64,000 nucleotides of DNA from an uncultured Eggerthellaceae bacterium. Its GTDB lineage: Bacteria > Actinomycetota > Coriobacteriia > Coriobacteriales > Eggerthellaceae. Position numbers and translations under genes: made by a program. The notes beneath the pieces were generated by a model. That model was not told the origin of the DNA. It saw nothing but the letters and a program-made list of their open reading frames with translations, and made no database searches. The first letter of the stretch is position 1, and every line of letters begins with the position of its first letter. Positions 8,179 to 15,788 of this stretch are shown in pieces. The stretch spans positions 62,001 through 126,000 of the forward strand of contig CAKTTY010000002.1 in the NCBI GenBank assembly GCA_934617065.1, written 5' to 3'.

Positions 8179-9078
8179 ATGAATATCAGCCAACTTGAAT
8201 ATCTTGTTTCTGCGATTCATCTGGGGAGTTATTCGCGCGCTGCAAAAGAGCAGTTTGTAACGCCTCAGGCTATTTCGAAGGCCATAAGGACTTTGGAGTC
8301 GGAGCTGGACTTGAAGCTGATTGTGTCATCGGGGAAAACTATATCGCCGACAGACGTGGGCTTGTTAATTGCCGAAGAGGCAGAAGCGGTTATCCATCAT
8401 GCAGGCAAAATAGGCTCAATCGCTTCCTCGTATAGGTTACGTATTTCCGACGAGGGAAAAATGAGGTGCGCTATTGCGTCTTGGGGTGAAGGGGACTCCT
8501 TGATTCCTTCGTTTGTAAAGGGTCTGCTTGGAAATAGTGGTTGGGTGGAAAGTCTGATCGAACTGCCCAACGAGAGGTGCTTGTCCGGTTTGAGGTTGGG
8601 CCATATTGACTTTGCTGTCCTGCTCGGTACCCCGATGCTCGAGGGTTTTAAGCGAAAGTTTCTCTATTCTGTATCGCCTAATCTTCTAGTGGGGTCGAAT
8701 AACCCGTTGGCATCTCGGGATGCACTTTCAGTGCATGATTTGAAGACGGTCAAACTTGCTTTGCCGTTTCATGCGGAAGAAGTTTGCCCTTATTTGAAAG
8801 ATTTGGCTTCTGATTATGGGGTGAATCTTCATTTTGAGATGCTCAACAACAGCCGGGAGAGCATTGGGAATTTTTTTTCGGACAATGAAGATGCCGCCCT
8901 TCTCGCTATCAGCGGATCTGCTTGGGAGGTTTTGATACCTGACGTTGTTAGCCTTCCATTTGTTTCGCAAGAAGGGGTTCGCTTTCCGGTTTCGGCAATT
9001 TATTCGGATTTGAGAAACGAAAATGCCGACAGGCTTTGTGACTTCATAACTTCAAATCTGAAAAACAAGTCAGATTAA
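8179..9078 (+). CDS. LysR-family transcriptional regulator
   Basis: A 299-aa protein with an N-terminal winged helix-turn-helix of the LysR type (MNISQLEYLVSAIHLGSYSRAAKEQFVTPQAISKAIRTLESEL, residues 1-45) and an effector-binding region. The ATG at 8179 is chosen for its GGAGGGG site 4-9 nt upstream and its match to the family start. The C-terminal half aligns only loosely with canonical type 2 periplasmic-binding folds. The target is unknown; no divergent promoter partner is present, since the gene upstream is co-oriented and the next gene is convergent. Codon use is AT-richer than in flanking genes, as in the two genes before it. Confidence 0.88.
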   Translation: MNISQLEYLVSAIHLGSYSRAAKEQFVTPQAISKAIRTLESELDLKLIVSSGKTISPTDVGLLIAEEAEAVIHHAGKIGSIASSYRLRISDEGKMRCAIASWGEGDSLIPSFVKGLLGNSGWVESLIELPNERCLSGLRLGHIDFAVLLGTPMLEGFKRKFLYSVSPNLLVGSNNPLASRDALSVHDLKTVKLALPFHAEEVCPYLKDLASDYGVNLHFEMLNNSRESIGNFFSDNEDAALLAISGSAWEVLIPDVVSLPFVSQEGVRFPVSAIYSDLRNENADRLCDFITSNLKNKSD

Positions 9079-9128
9079 GCTAAATAAATTGGGAATCCTG
9101 TGCATCGGGCTAACACCAAATAATACTT

Positions 9129-9863
9129 TTACCGCAGGGCGTATTTGCGTTTGATGCGTTCTAGTTTCCGTTTCCAGGGTAGGTAGAGGGCGGAAAGGAA
9201 TATCACGGTGGCTACGCTATGGACCAAGTCTAGCGGCAGGCCGGCCAGGTAGGCTGCCAGCGCCCCTTGCCACGTTACCGGTACCAGGAATGCCACGATA
9301 TACCAACTGTTCAGGATGAAGCCGTAGCCCAATCCGGATAGAAAACCATAGCAGAGCAGAACGACGGTTCCCAAGCTGGGGCCATGTGCGCCAAGCCGCT
9401 CGCTCAACGCAAATACGCCGCTATTTGCCAGTACGCCCGCAACGTATCCTACCAGCCCCCAGGCATACATCTGCCAGGGCGTCCACGGTCCCTGTCCGAA
9501 GAAGAAGTTGGAGCACAGCGCCGCCAGCGCCCCCGCCATGAAGCCGCTGTGCTTGCCAAACACCGCTCCGGCAATGATGCAGATGGCGCTCACGGGCTTG
9601 AAGTCGGGAATGGGCGCAAACAGGATGCGTCCCGCTGCTGCCAATGCCCCCAGGGTTGCCGTGGGCATGATTTGGCGCAGGGCAGGTTTTCCCGCTTCGA
9701 ACCCGCAGAAGAATACCGCCAGTGCCGCGCAACCTACCAGCAGCGTGAGCAGGCCCGACTGCTCGATCTGCAAGTATGCGCATGCCAACAAAGCGGCAAG
9801 GGGCGCCAGCAGGGCCGCTGCCTCGGCAGCAGACCGCAGCGTATGTTTTACAGGGGTACTCAC
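9129..9863 (-). CDS. ECF transporter substrate-binding (S) component, probably cobalamin
   Basis: Integral membrane S protein of 244 aa with about six hydrophobic segments. The conserved stretch running from FKPVSAICIIAGAVFGKHSGF through NFFFGQGPWTPWQMYAWGL is typical of one ECF S-family. I chose GTG at 9863 because it overlaps the ATPase stop (GTGA) and has GGGAG upstream; a TTG at 9875 is an alternative. It is the last gene of the riboswitch-controlled operon, after the T and fused A components. Cobalamin as substrate is inferred from the riboswitch and the transcobalamin-like genes, not from the S protein alone. Confidence 0.85.
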   Translation of the reverse strand: MSTPVKHTLRSAAEAAALLAPLAALLACAYLQIEQSGLLTLLVGCAALAVFFCGFEAGKPALRQIMPTATLGALAAAGRILFAPIPDFKPVSAICIIAGAVFGKHSGFMAGALAALCSNFFFGQGPWTPWQMYAWGLVGYVAGVLANSGVFALSERLGAHGPSLGTVVLLCYGFLSGLGYGFILNSWYIVAFLVPVTWQGALAAYLAGLPLDLVHSVATVIFLSALYLPWKRKLERIKRKYALR

Positions 9864-11344
9864 TGGAGCTCCCAAGCGCGCGTGAAGTCGTTTTCGGTAG
9901 CGCGGTAGAACAAGTTGTTGCAGAAGAATTCGCCCGGCGCTTCGGTGCAGGCGTCTTCACCATCGAAAAGCATGGTTATGGCGTCTGTCACGCAAGCCGC
10001 AAAGGGCAGGTCGTGCGTCGCCATGACTATGGTGACCCCCTCTGCTGCTAACGCACGGCAGAGGTTTGCAACCATGAGCTTCGTTTCGGTATCGAGTCCT
10101 TTGGTTGCCTCGTCGAGAAGCAACAGCTTCGGGCGTGTGAGCAGTACTTTTGCGAACGTTAGAAGCTGCTGCTGACCGCCGGAAAGATCATACGGGTGCA
10201 GGTTTTCCAGTCCTTGCAGGCCCAAGCGGCGCATCATGGCGTCAATTTCTTCGTCCCCATAGCCGCATGCGCGTTGCCAGTCGCGCAACTCTTCGGCAAC
10301 GGAGTCGCACACGAACAACGCTTTCGGATCTTGCGGAATGAATCCTTGGCTTTCTCGAAGCGGCGCTTTTATTCGGCCGCGTTCGGGGCGCATTGTTCCT
10401 GCCGCAAGTGCCAACAGGGTTGATTTGCCGCATCCGTTGCCGCCCACAATGGCGTGCAGGGTGCCTTTCTGCACGGTAAGGTTGCAGCCCTTAAGGACGA
10501 AGGGTGCTTTGCGCTCGTAGCGAAACGAAGCGTCGCGAATTTGCAGAGCGGGTTCGATGGCGCGTTGAACTGGGGTTTCAGTGGGCGCTATAGGGATATA
10601 TACCTTAGACGTGGGGAGCGCCGTTTCCTTAAGCTGGCCGTTTTGCAGGGTGAGCCTTTGCGTTGCGTAGGGCGCCATAAGCTCGGGGGCATGGGTGGTG
10701 GCAAGCACGGTAATGCCCAGCTCGCGGTTAATGCGGAAGAGGGCATGCGTCAGTGAATGGGCGGCCACGGGGTCTAACTGACTGGTGGGTTCGTCAAGCA
10801 AGAGCAAACGAGGGGCGCAGGCGAGCGCGCTGGCAAGAGCCAGCAACTGCTTTTGCCCTCCTGAAAGATCGTTCACGTTTTGATGAAGCCAGCTGTTCAT
10901 ACCGAAGAAATGGGCAATTTCCGCAACGCGGCGACGCATGGCATCTTGAGGGACCCCCAAGTTTTCCAAGCCGAAAGCCAATTCATGCCAAGGTTCGGAA
11001 CATGCCAGCTGGTTGTCGGGGCTCTGCATGACGAAGCCAACGGTGCTTGCCGATTCTTCGACGCTCAGAGCAGAGGAATCGCTCCCGAAGATTTTGATGG
11101 CGCCCGTGCGGATTCCGTTGGGGGCAAGCTCTGGCTTGCAGCAGCGCAACAGCGTGGTTTTGCCGCAGCCTGTGGCACCGGTGATCAGCGTAAACGAGCC
11201 CTCTTCGATTTCCGTGCAAAGGGGCCCGATAAGGGGGCGCCCGTCTTGGTCCGGTTGCGCGTCGAAGCGTTCTGTTGACAGCTCTGCTTCAGCGGCAGCT
11301 TGGTAAGAGAACGCGAAAGTGTCGAATGTTAAAGCAGCGCTCAT
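9860..11344 (-). CDS. ECF transporter fused ATPase (A-A') component
   Basis: 494-aa protein with two ABC ATPase domains in tandem. The first has Walker A GATGCGKTT, signature LSGGQKQ and Walker B LLLLDEPTS; the second has GGNGCGKST, LSGGQQQ and LLLLDEATK. It energises the ECF transporter at the cytoplasmic face. The ATG at 11344 overlaps the T-component stop (ATGA), which fixes the start; the frame is open further upstream but carries no conserved sequence. The fused arrangement replaces separate EcfA1/EcfA2 and suggests a dedicated (group I) transporter rather than a shared module. Confidence 0.95.
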   Translation of the reverse strand: MSAALTFDTFAFSYQAAAEAELSTERFDAQPDQDGRPLIGPLCTEIEEGSFTLITGATGCGKTTLLRCCKPELAPNGIRTGAIKIFGSDSSALSVEESASTVGFVMQSPDNQLACSEPWHELAFGLENLGVPQDAMRRRVAEIAHFFGMNSWLHQNVNDLSGGQKQLLALASALACAPRLLLLDEPTSQLDPVAAHSLTHALFRINRELGITVLATTHAPELMAPYATQRLTLQNGQLKETALPTSKVYIPIAPTETPVQRAIEPALQIRDASFRYERKAPFVLKGCNLTVQKGTLHAIVGGNGCGKSTLLALAAGTMRPERGRIKAPLRESQGFIPQDPKALFVCDSVAEELRDWQRACGYGDEEIDAMMRRLGLQGLENLHPYDLSGGQQQLLTFAKVLLTRPKLLLLDEATKGLDTETKLMVANLCRALAAEGVTIVMATHDLPFAACVTDAITMLFDGEDACTEAPGEFFCNNLFYRATENDFTRAWELQ

Positions 11345-12339
11345 CGGCGCACCTTTCCTAACAGTTCCAGCATGAAGGGGAAGCACAGGGCCAGCGCATA
11401 CAGCCCAACAAGTGGGTTGCCCAGGCTGCCATGGAAGGCGGGGAAGAATCCGAAGCCGTCCATGAGGGTGCAAGCGGCAACGGCCGCCCCAGCGGACAGC
11501 AGCGCGAGAGCGCCCAGCACAAACGCGTCGTAGGTGCGGAAGCGGTTCCGGCGGAAGGTGGTTCGCTTGCGGTTGGCGCCCCATCCGCGGCAACGCATGG
11601 AATCGGCGGTTTCCAGCGAGTTTTCCATGCTCCATCCCATGAGCGTGGTTGTGGTGCGCAGGTGATCGGCGAAGCGTATTGCAGAAAAGCGCTGCGCGGG
11701 CTTGTTTGCGCCATTTTGCTCGGTGCGTCGCTCCTGGTGGCGGGCGTGTTCCGCTTTGTGCGCCTCTTTGGCGGCTGGGGAGGATTCTGCCTCTTCGGCA
11801 AAAGTACCACCGGAAACCATGCTGGTGCTGTGGTTGCGTGCTGCGGTGCAAGCATTCAATGCGTTGCTGATGGTATGTCCGCGGCGCACGAATTGCGGGA
11901 TAAGACGCATGATCATGGAGATCATCAGGCTGATGGTGGGCAAGATGCCGCCCAATGTGCCCATTACCTTGTCAGATCCCAGAACGGCATCGGCGTTGGC
12001 GAACCACTGCATCACGCATAGGAGCAGCAGCGCCATGGTGGCGGCATTGGCGTAGCCTTCGGCATACACCGCCTGCGTGCCTATGCGGAACAGTTCGGTA
12101 GTGCCCGTGGAACTGAACAGCGGGTTTACCGCAACGATAACGGCGAGTAGGGGAAGCTGCCATGCGAACGACCGCGCAACAGCCCTACCGCCGCGCAACC
12201 ACACCCCATAGAGCGCTGCGATGGCGAAGGAAAGAGCCAGGAGCGTTGGGTGGGGTGCGGCCATGGTAAGCACCAAGGCTACGGCGAAGTAGGCCAGGGG
12301 AAGCGCGGGGTGAAGGCTGTCGAAAGCGGTTGGTTTCAT
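11341..12339 (-). CDS. ECF transporter transmembrane (T) component
   Basis: Scaffold membrane protein linking the S component to the ATPase. The 332-aa sequence has hydrophobic segments near 15-60, 65-80 and 95-115, a coupling region ending in ETADSMRCRGWG (the short Arg motif typical of EcfT) and two C-terminal membrane spans. An Ala/Glu/His-rich cytoplasmic insertion (about residues 175-215) is longer than usual. The ATG directly abuts the stop of the upstream DUF4430 gene (TAAATG), and the 3' end overlaps the ATPase gene by 4 bp. Confidence 0.9.
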   Translation of the reverse strand: MKPTAFDSLHPALPLAYFAVALVLTMAAPHPTLLALSFAIAALYGVWLRGGRAVARSFAWQLPLLAVIVAVNPLFSSTGTTELFRIGTQAVYAEGYANAATMALLLLCVMQWFANADAVLGSDKVMGTLGGILPTISLMISMIMRLIPQFVRRGHTISNALNACTAARNHSTSMVSGGTFAEEAESSPAAKEAHKAEHARHQERRTEQNGANKPAQRFSAIRFADHLRTTTTLMGWSMENSLETADSMRCRGWGANRKRTTFRRNRFRTYDAFVLGALALLSAGAAVAACTLMDGFGFFPAFHGSLGNPLVGLYALALCFPFMLELLGKVRR

Positions 12340-13056
12340 TTACTTAACGTAGTACCAGGAAACGGAGTCTCCGTCTTTAAGTACGTACTTTCCGCAGGAA
12401 ACGTTTGGCGCGCTTCCGTTGACAGAGTACATCCAGCCGCTTTTCCCACCGTATTCGAATTCCGCCAAACCGCCGATGGCGTTCACGTAGAGGCCGTATT
12501 GGCTGCTCTTCGTGCTAACCGAAAGGCCGGTGGCGCACAGGGCATCGTAGGCGGTAGCGCCCTTCTTGAAGGTGGGGTGGGCGCTGCCAGAAACGCGTCC
12601 GTCGGCGGCGCTGCTGGAAACGGATACCGACACCGTAACGGTGTTGGAAGTAGCGGAGCTTGCATTGGCGCCTTGGGAGCTTCCGTTGCCGCTCTGCTTG
12701 TTGGTCGAGGCGTTGTTGGAAGAGCTTGCTTTATTGCTGGAGCTGCTTGGGGTGCTGCCTTTGCTATCGGTGCTTTTGCCTTGGTTGCCCGACGCGCTGC
12801 CGCTTTCGCTTTGGGCGTTGGCTCCTTGGTCTGCCGCGTCACCCGATTGGTCCTCTTGCGTGGCGTCGTTGGTGTAATCGCCCGAGGAGGAGTCTGCCTG
12901 TTGAGCCGCTTCTTCCGTATTGCCCTGGTTTTGGTTTAGCGCGTCGGGCGCAGCAAGCGCAAACGCCGAAACGCCAATAAGGCAGCAGCAAGCAGCCGAG
13001 ATTATGCCAAGCGCTATCTTGTGGGCGCGGGTGAGCTTTTTCGGATCTTCAGCCAT
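12340..13056 (-). CDS. Membrane-anchored transcobalamin-like (DUF4430) protein
   Basis: 238 aa: a short cytoplasmic N-terminus, an uncleaved-type membrane anchor (about 14-35), a long Gln/Ser/Asn/Gly-rich spacer (about 40-135) and a C-terminal DUF4430 domain (about 140-238). The domain contains KKGATAYDALCATG, LYVNAIGGLAEFEYGGKSG, GWMYSVNG and a final DGDSVSWYYVK. DUF4430 resembles the C-terminal domain of vertebrate transcobalamin and intrinsic factor, which contacts cobalamin. The position between a larger DUF4430 surface protein and the ECF genes suggests it passes the ligand to the S component. That role is inferred. Confidence 0.85.
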   Translation of the reverse strand: MAEDPKKLTRAHKIALGIISAACCCLIGVSAFALAAPDALNQNQGNTEEAAQQADSSSGDYTNDATQEDQSGDAADQGANAQSESGSASGNQGKSTDSKGSTPSSSSNKASSSNNASTNKQSGNGSSQGANASSATSNTVTVSVSVSSSAADGRVSGSAHPTFKKGATAYDALCATGLSVSTKSSQYGLYVNAIGGLAEFEYGGKSGWMYSVNGSAPNVSCGKYVLKDGDSVSWYYVK

Positions 13057-13065
13057 AGCCCCTGC

Positions 13066-15438
13066 CTACAAAGAACGGCGACGGAACAGGAAAGCGCCTA
13101 CGGCAACCAGGCCGGCGCAGCCTGCAACAATACCTGCGATGGGCAGCCAGGGAGCACCCTTTGAATCGTTGCTGTTGTTGGATGAGGTGCCGCGAGCGGA
13201 AGATGAGCTGGTAACAGCGCTGCCGTTTTCCTCTTCGCCGGAGGCTTCATTTTCGGCCAGTGCTTTAGCATCGCTCAGGGGTGCTTGAGCTGCGGCAGAT
13301 GTGCTTCCAGCGCTAATGGGGGTTGCGGCAGGAGCATGCTCGCCCGCATTGCTGACAGGTGTCTTGCTGTTCTGCTGGTTGTTGGTTTCAGGTTTTTCAG
13401 GTGTTTGGGTGTTGTCGGAATCGTTGTCGTTGCTGCCGTTGCTGGAAGAGGTGGCGCTTGCCAGAGCGAACAGCGTGCCAGAATCGTTGGTCCAGTACAG
13501 GGTGCCGTCAGCACCCATGGTGATGGACTTGGTGCAGTAGTTGGCCATACTGCCGGTTGCATCGAAAAGCTTCGTGGCGGTGTTGGTTTCCAGGCAGTAG
13601 ATCCAGGCGCCGCCACCGCTGGTGTAGTCCGGCCAGTTACCCTCAGCACCGTTGCAGGTGAAGTAGACATACGTGTTGCCGTCGGCCGCTTTGGCAACCA
13701 AGGGAGCGCTCTTTACCTCGAAAGGCAGGGAAACCGAGTGCTTGATCTGCATGGTTGCAGCATCGATGACGCTAAGCGTTCCGGTGTAATCAGTAACGCC
13801 GCCGCCAACGAACAAGTTGCCTTGGAAAAGGGTTGCCGTGCTGGTGCTTTTGCCTGCAAAAGAGGCGGCGTTCAGCTCGGAAAGCGAGCCATTGGAGGCT
13901 ACTGAAATCTTATGCAGCGTGCCGTCGTTCGTTGTGACGTACGCTTCGGTCTCAGCGCTGTTTGAGATTACCGTGGAGCGAATTGCGGAGGACAGCTTAA
14001 GCGTGGAAACGGTTTTGCCCGTTGTGTGGTCAACGGCGGTAAGCACGCCAGCGTCGTTGCCGTACAGCAGGACGTTGCCAACCTTGCAAGCGCCGCTCCA
14101 GTAGAAGCCCGTGTTTGCCTCTTCGTTTGCCCAAACTCGTTCGCCAGTGATGGCGTTGATGCCGAAGAATGTGCCCGTTGCGGCGTTGTAGCTCGAATCA
14201 AGCGAATTGGCGGTGCCGGTGAACACCATGCCGCCAGAGGCGGTTACGGTGGAAACGTTCTGAGCGCCCGACGCGATAGCGCCTGATACCCAGAGGGTTT
14301 TCATCTCGCTTGCGGAAACGCCCTGCAGTCGGCCGTTGGAGAGGGGAATGATGATAACGCCATCGGTGTATACCATGCGGCAGGTAGAGTCGATGGCGCC
14401 GAATAGCTGAACAGATGCGGTTTCCTCGCCTTTGGAGTTCAGGCGGTGCAGCACGGCGGTTTTCGGGGTCCAGTTGGCATTGAGAAGCGATGAGGCGAAG
14501 TAGATCGAATCGCCCAGCGTAAGGATTTCTGAGTAATTGCCGTTGCCGTAGGTTTTCTTCCAGGAAAGCGCTGCGTTGTTGGGGGCGGTGGGAGCGGAGG
14601 TTGCCGCGCCGGTGTTGCCTTCGTTCTTTACGTACGAAGTGGTGTCGCTTCCCGTTGCCTTGTCGGGATGGGGAGCGTTAGGGCTGGTTGGGTAGTCCTC
14701 GAATTTGGTATTGGGATCGTTTGAGACGTAGCTCAGCTCGTAAGAAAAGCCGTCGGATTCAATCTTGTTGCCGTTGATGCCGTCGCTTTCCCAAGCGCCG
14801 TTAATGGTGCTCGACCAATACTCTGAAAAATTAGCGGGCTGGGTGTATGCGATGCCGTTTACGGTAATGCTGTTCACGTAGTACGCCGTGTAGCCAGGGT
14901 AGGGTGTGCCGTGAGAATAGCTGTTGATGTAACCCTGTTTGACGGCCAAGTTCAGCATGTCTTCAACAGTTTTGCCCTTTTCAATGTCGAAGGTATGCGA
15001 AACCAAAGTGGTGCCGTAAACCGAGATCTTCAGTGTTGCTAAAACGGTATCCGCTTTGGTGCTGGATGCCTGGTTTGCGGGCTCGGCACTATCCGCAGAT
15101 TGGCTCGGTGCTTTATTTGCGCTACTGGTGTCTGCCGATTCGCTCGTGTTTGCCTTTGAATTGCTGGTTGTTGCGTGCTCTGCGGCGCTGCTGGAGCCCG
15201 ATGCCTGGCTCTCACTGGCATCTGGCGTGGTGTCTGCCTTGTTTGCGGTAGCGTCATCTGCGGAAAGGCTGCTTGCGCTGCTAGCCGTGGAGCTTTGCTC
15301 CGCTGTGATTGATGCCGAGTTGTTGGCTTCTTCTGCTAGGGCGAAGCTGGGGGTTAGGGCGGTTGCCAAGGCAATTGCCGTGAACAGCGCAAGGGCGCGC
15401 TGCGCTATGCCGTGGGAACGGCAGGTGGTGTTGCTCAC
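13066..15438 (-). CDS. Surface protein with DUF4430 domain and PQQ-like beta-propeller
   Basis: 790 aa. A signal peptide (1-36, ending SFALA) is followed by a Ser/Ala/Thr spacer (37-130) and a DUF4430 domain (about 131-250, with DIEKGKTVEDMLNLAVKQG and NGIAYTQ). A PQQ/WD-like beta-propeller spans about 300-660, with repeats such as GTFFGINAITGERVWANE and AGVLTAVDHTTGKTV. Then come a second spacer and the sorting-like tail LPIAG (765-769), a hydrophobic helix and RRRSL. The GTG start at 15438 has AAGGAG 5 nt upstream. It is the first gene behind the cobalamin riboswitch and may capture corrinoids at the cell surface. The propeller may bind another ligand or protein. Confidence 0.87.
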   Translation of the reverse strand: MSNTTCRSHGIAQRALALFTAIALATALTPSFALAEEANNSASITAEQSSTASSASSLSADDATANKADTTPDASESQASGSSSAAEHATTSNSKANTSESADTSSANKAPSQSADSAEPANQASSTKADTVLATLKISVYGTTLVSHTFDIEKGKTVEDMLNLAVKQGYINSYSHGTPYPGYTAYYVNSITVNGIAYTQPANFSEYWSSTINGAWESDGINGNKIESDGFSYELSYVSNDPNTKFEDYPTSPNAPHPDKATGSDTTSYVKNEGNTGAATSAPTAPNNAALSWKKTYGNGNYSEILTLGDSIYFASSLLNANWTPKTAVLHRLNSKGEETASVQLFGAIDSTCRMVYTDGVIIIPLSNGRLQGVSASEMKTLWVSGAIASGAQNVSTVTASGGMVFTGTANSLDSSYNAATGTFFGINAITGERVWANEEANTGFYWSGACKVGNVLLYGNDAGVLTAVDHTTGKTVSTLKLSSAIRSTVISNSAETEAYVTTNDGTLHKISVASNGSLSELNAASFAGKSTSTATLFQGNLFVGGGVTDYTGTLSVIDAATMQIKHSVSLPFEVKSAPLVAKAADGNTYVYFTCNGAEGNWPDYTSGGGAWIYCLETNTATKLFDATGSMANYCTKSITMGADGTLYWTNDSGTLFALASATSSSNGSNDNDSDNTQTPEKPETNNQQNSKTPVSNAGEHAPAATPISAGSTSAAAQAPLSDAKALAENEASGEEENGSAVTSSSSARGTSSNNSNDSKGAPWLPIAGIVAGCAGLVAVGAFLFRRRSL

Positions 15439-15463
15439 GTGAGCTCCTTCTATCCAGGGCGCG

Positions 15464-15585
15464 GGCTGGCAGGCATTCCGACTTGATCGAGCACTGCCCG
15501 AAGTTACGGTTACTGGTATAGCGAAGGATTTGCACCTTCATTCCCCTGCGGCTTGTGAGCACCTGCGCAAAAGGCGCAGCCAGCC
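15464..15585 (-). ncRNA. Cobalamin riboswitch
   Basis: Read on the minus strand, the leader contains GGTGCTC, AGGGGAATGAAGGTGCAAAT followed by CCTTCGCTA, CCAGTAACCGTAAC, and the B12 box AGTCGGAATGCCTGCC (15468-15483). P1 is closed by GGCTGGC (15579-15585) pairing with GCCAGCC (15464-15470). These match the conserved aptamer core. The aptamer ends only about 15 nt before the AAGGAG of the first gene and no terminator T run follows, so control is probably translational. Confidence 0.92.
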
Positions 15586-15607
15586 GTTACCAAAATTATG
15601 CGGTCAC

Positions 15608-15637
15608 ATTATAAAGGGGGTTTTCTTTGTGCGGCAA
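15608..15637 (-). promoter_or_regulatory. Promoter of the cobalamin-uptake operon
   Basis: Minus-strand -35 TTGCCG (15632-15637) and -10 TATAAT (15608-15613) with an 18-bp spacer place the start site just upstream of the riboswitch aptamer. Confidence 0.75.
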
Positions 15638-15721
15638 GTTGGCGTTGCGCTCATGGGCGGCGCGGTGGTGCCTTCCCCTATGCCGACTACGTGCGCGTTT
15701 GGCCCTTGAGGAACATAGTTC

Positions 15722-15765
15722 AAAAAAGAAAAAGCCCCGCATCAGGACGAGGCTTGATGCGGGGC
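15722..15765 (-). terminator. Intrinsic terminator of the marR-MFS operon
   Basis: Stem GCCCCGCATCA (15734-15744) / TGATGCGGGGC (15755-15765), followed on the minus strand by TTTTTCTTTTTTG. It lies 24 bp after the MFS stop. Confidence 0.93.
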
Positions 15766-15788
15766 GGAGAAAAGGAGGGTCTGGGTTG

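Noticed and set aside
9860..11851. 663-aa version of the ECF ATPase starting at 11851
   Set aside because: The first 169 residues are an Arg/His/Pro-rich shadow of the T-component gene; ATG 11344 with the ATGA overlap is the proper start.
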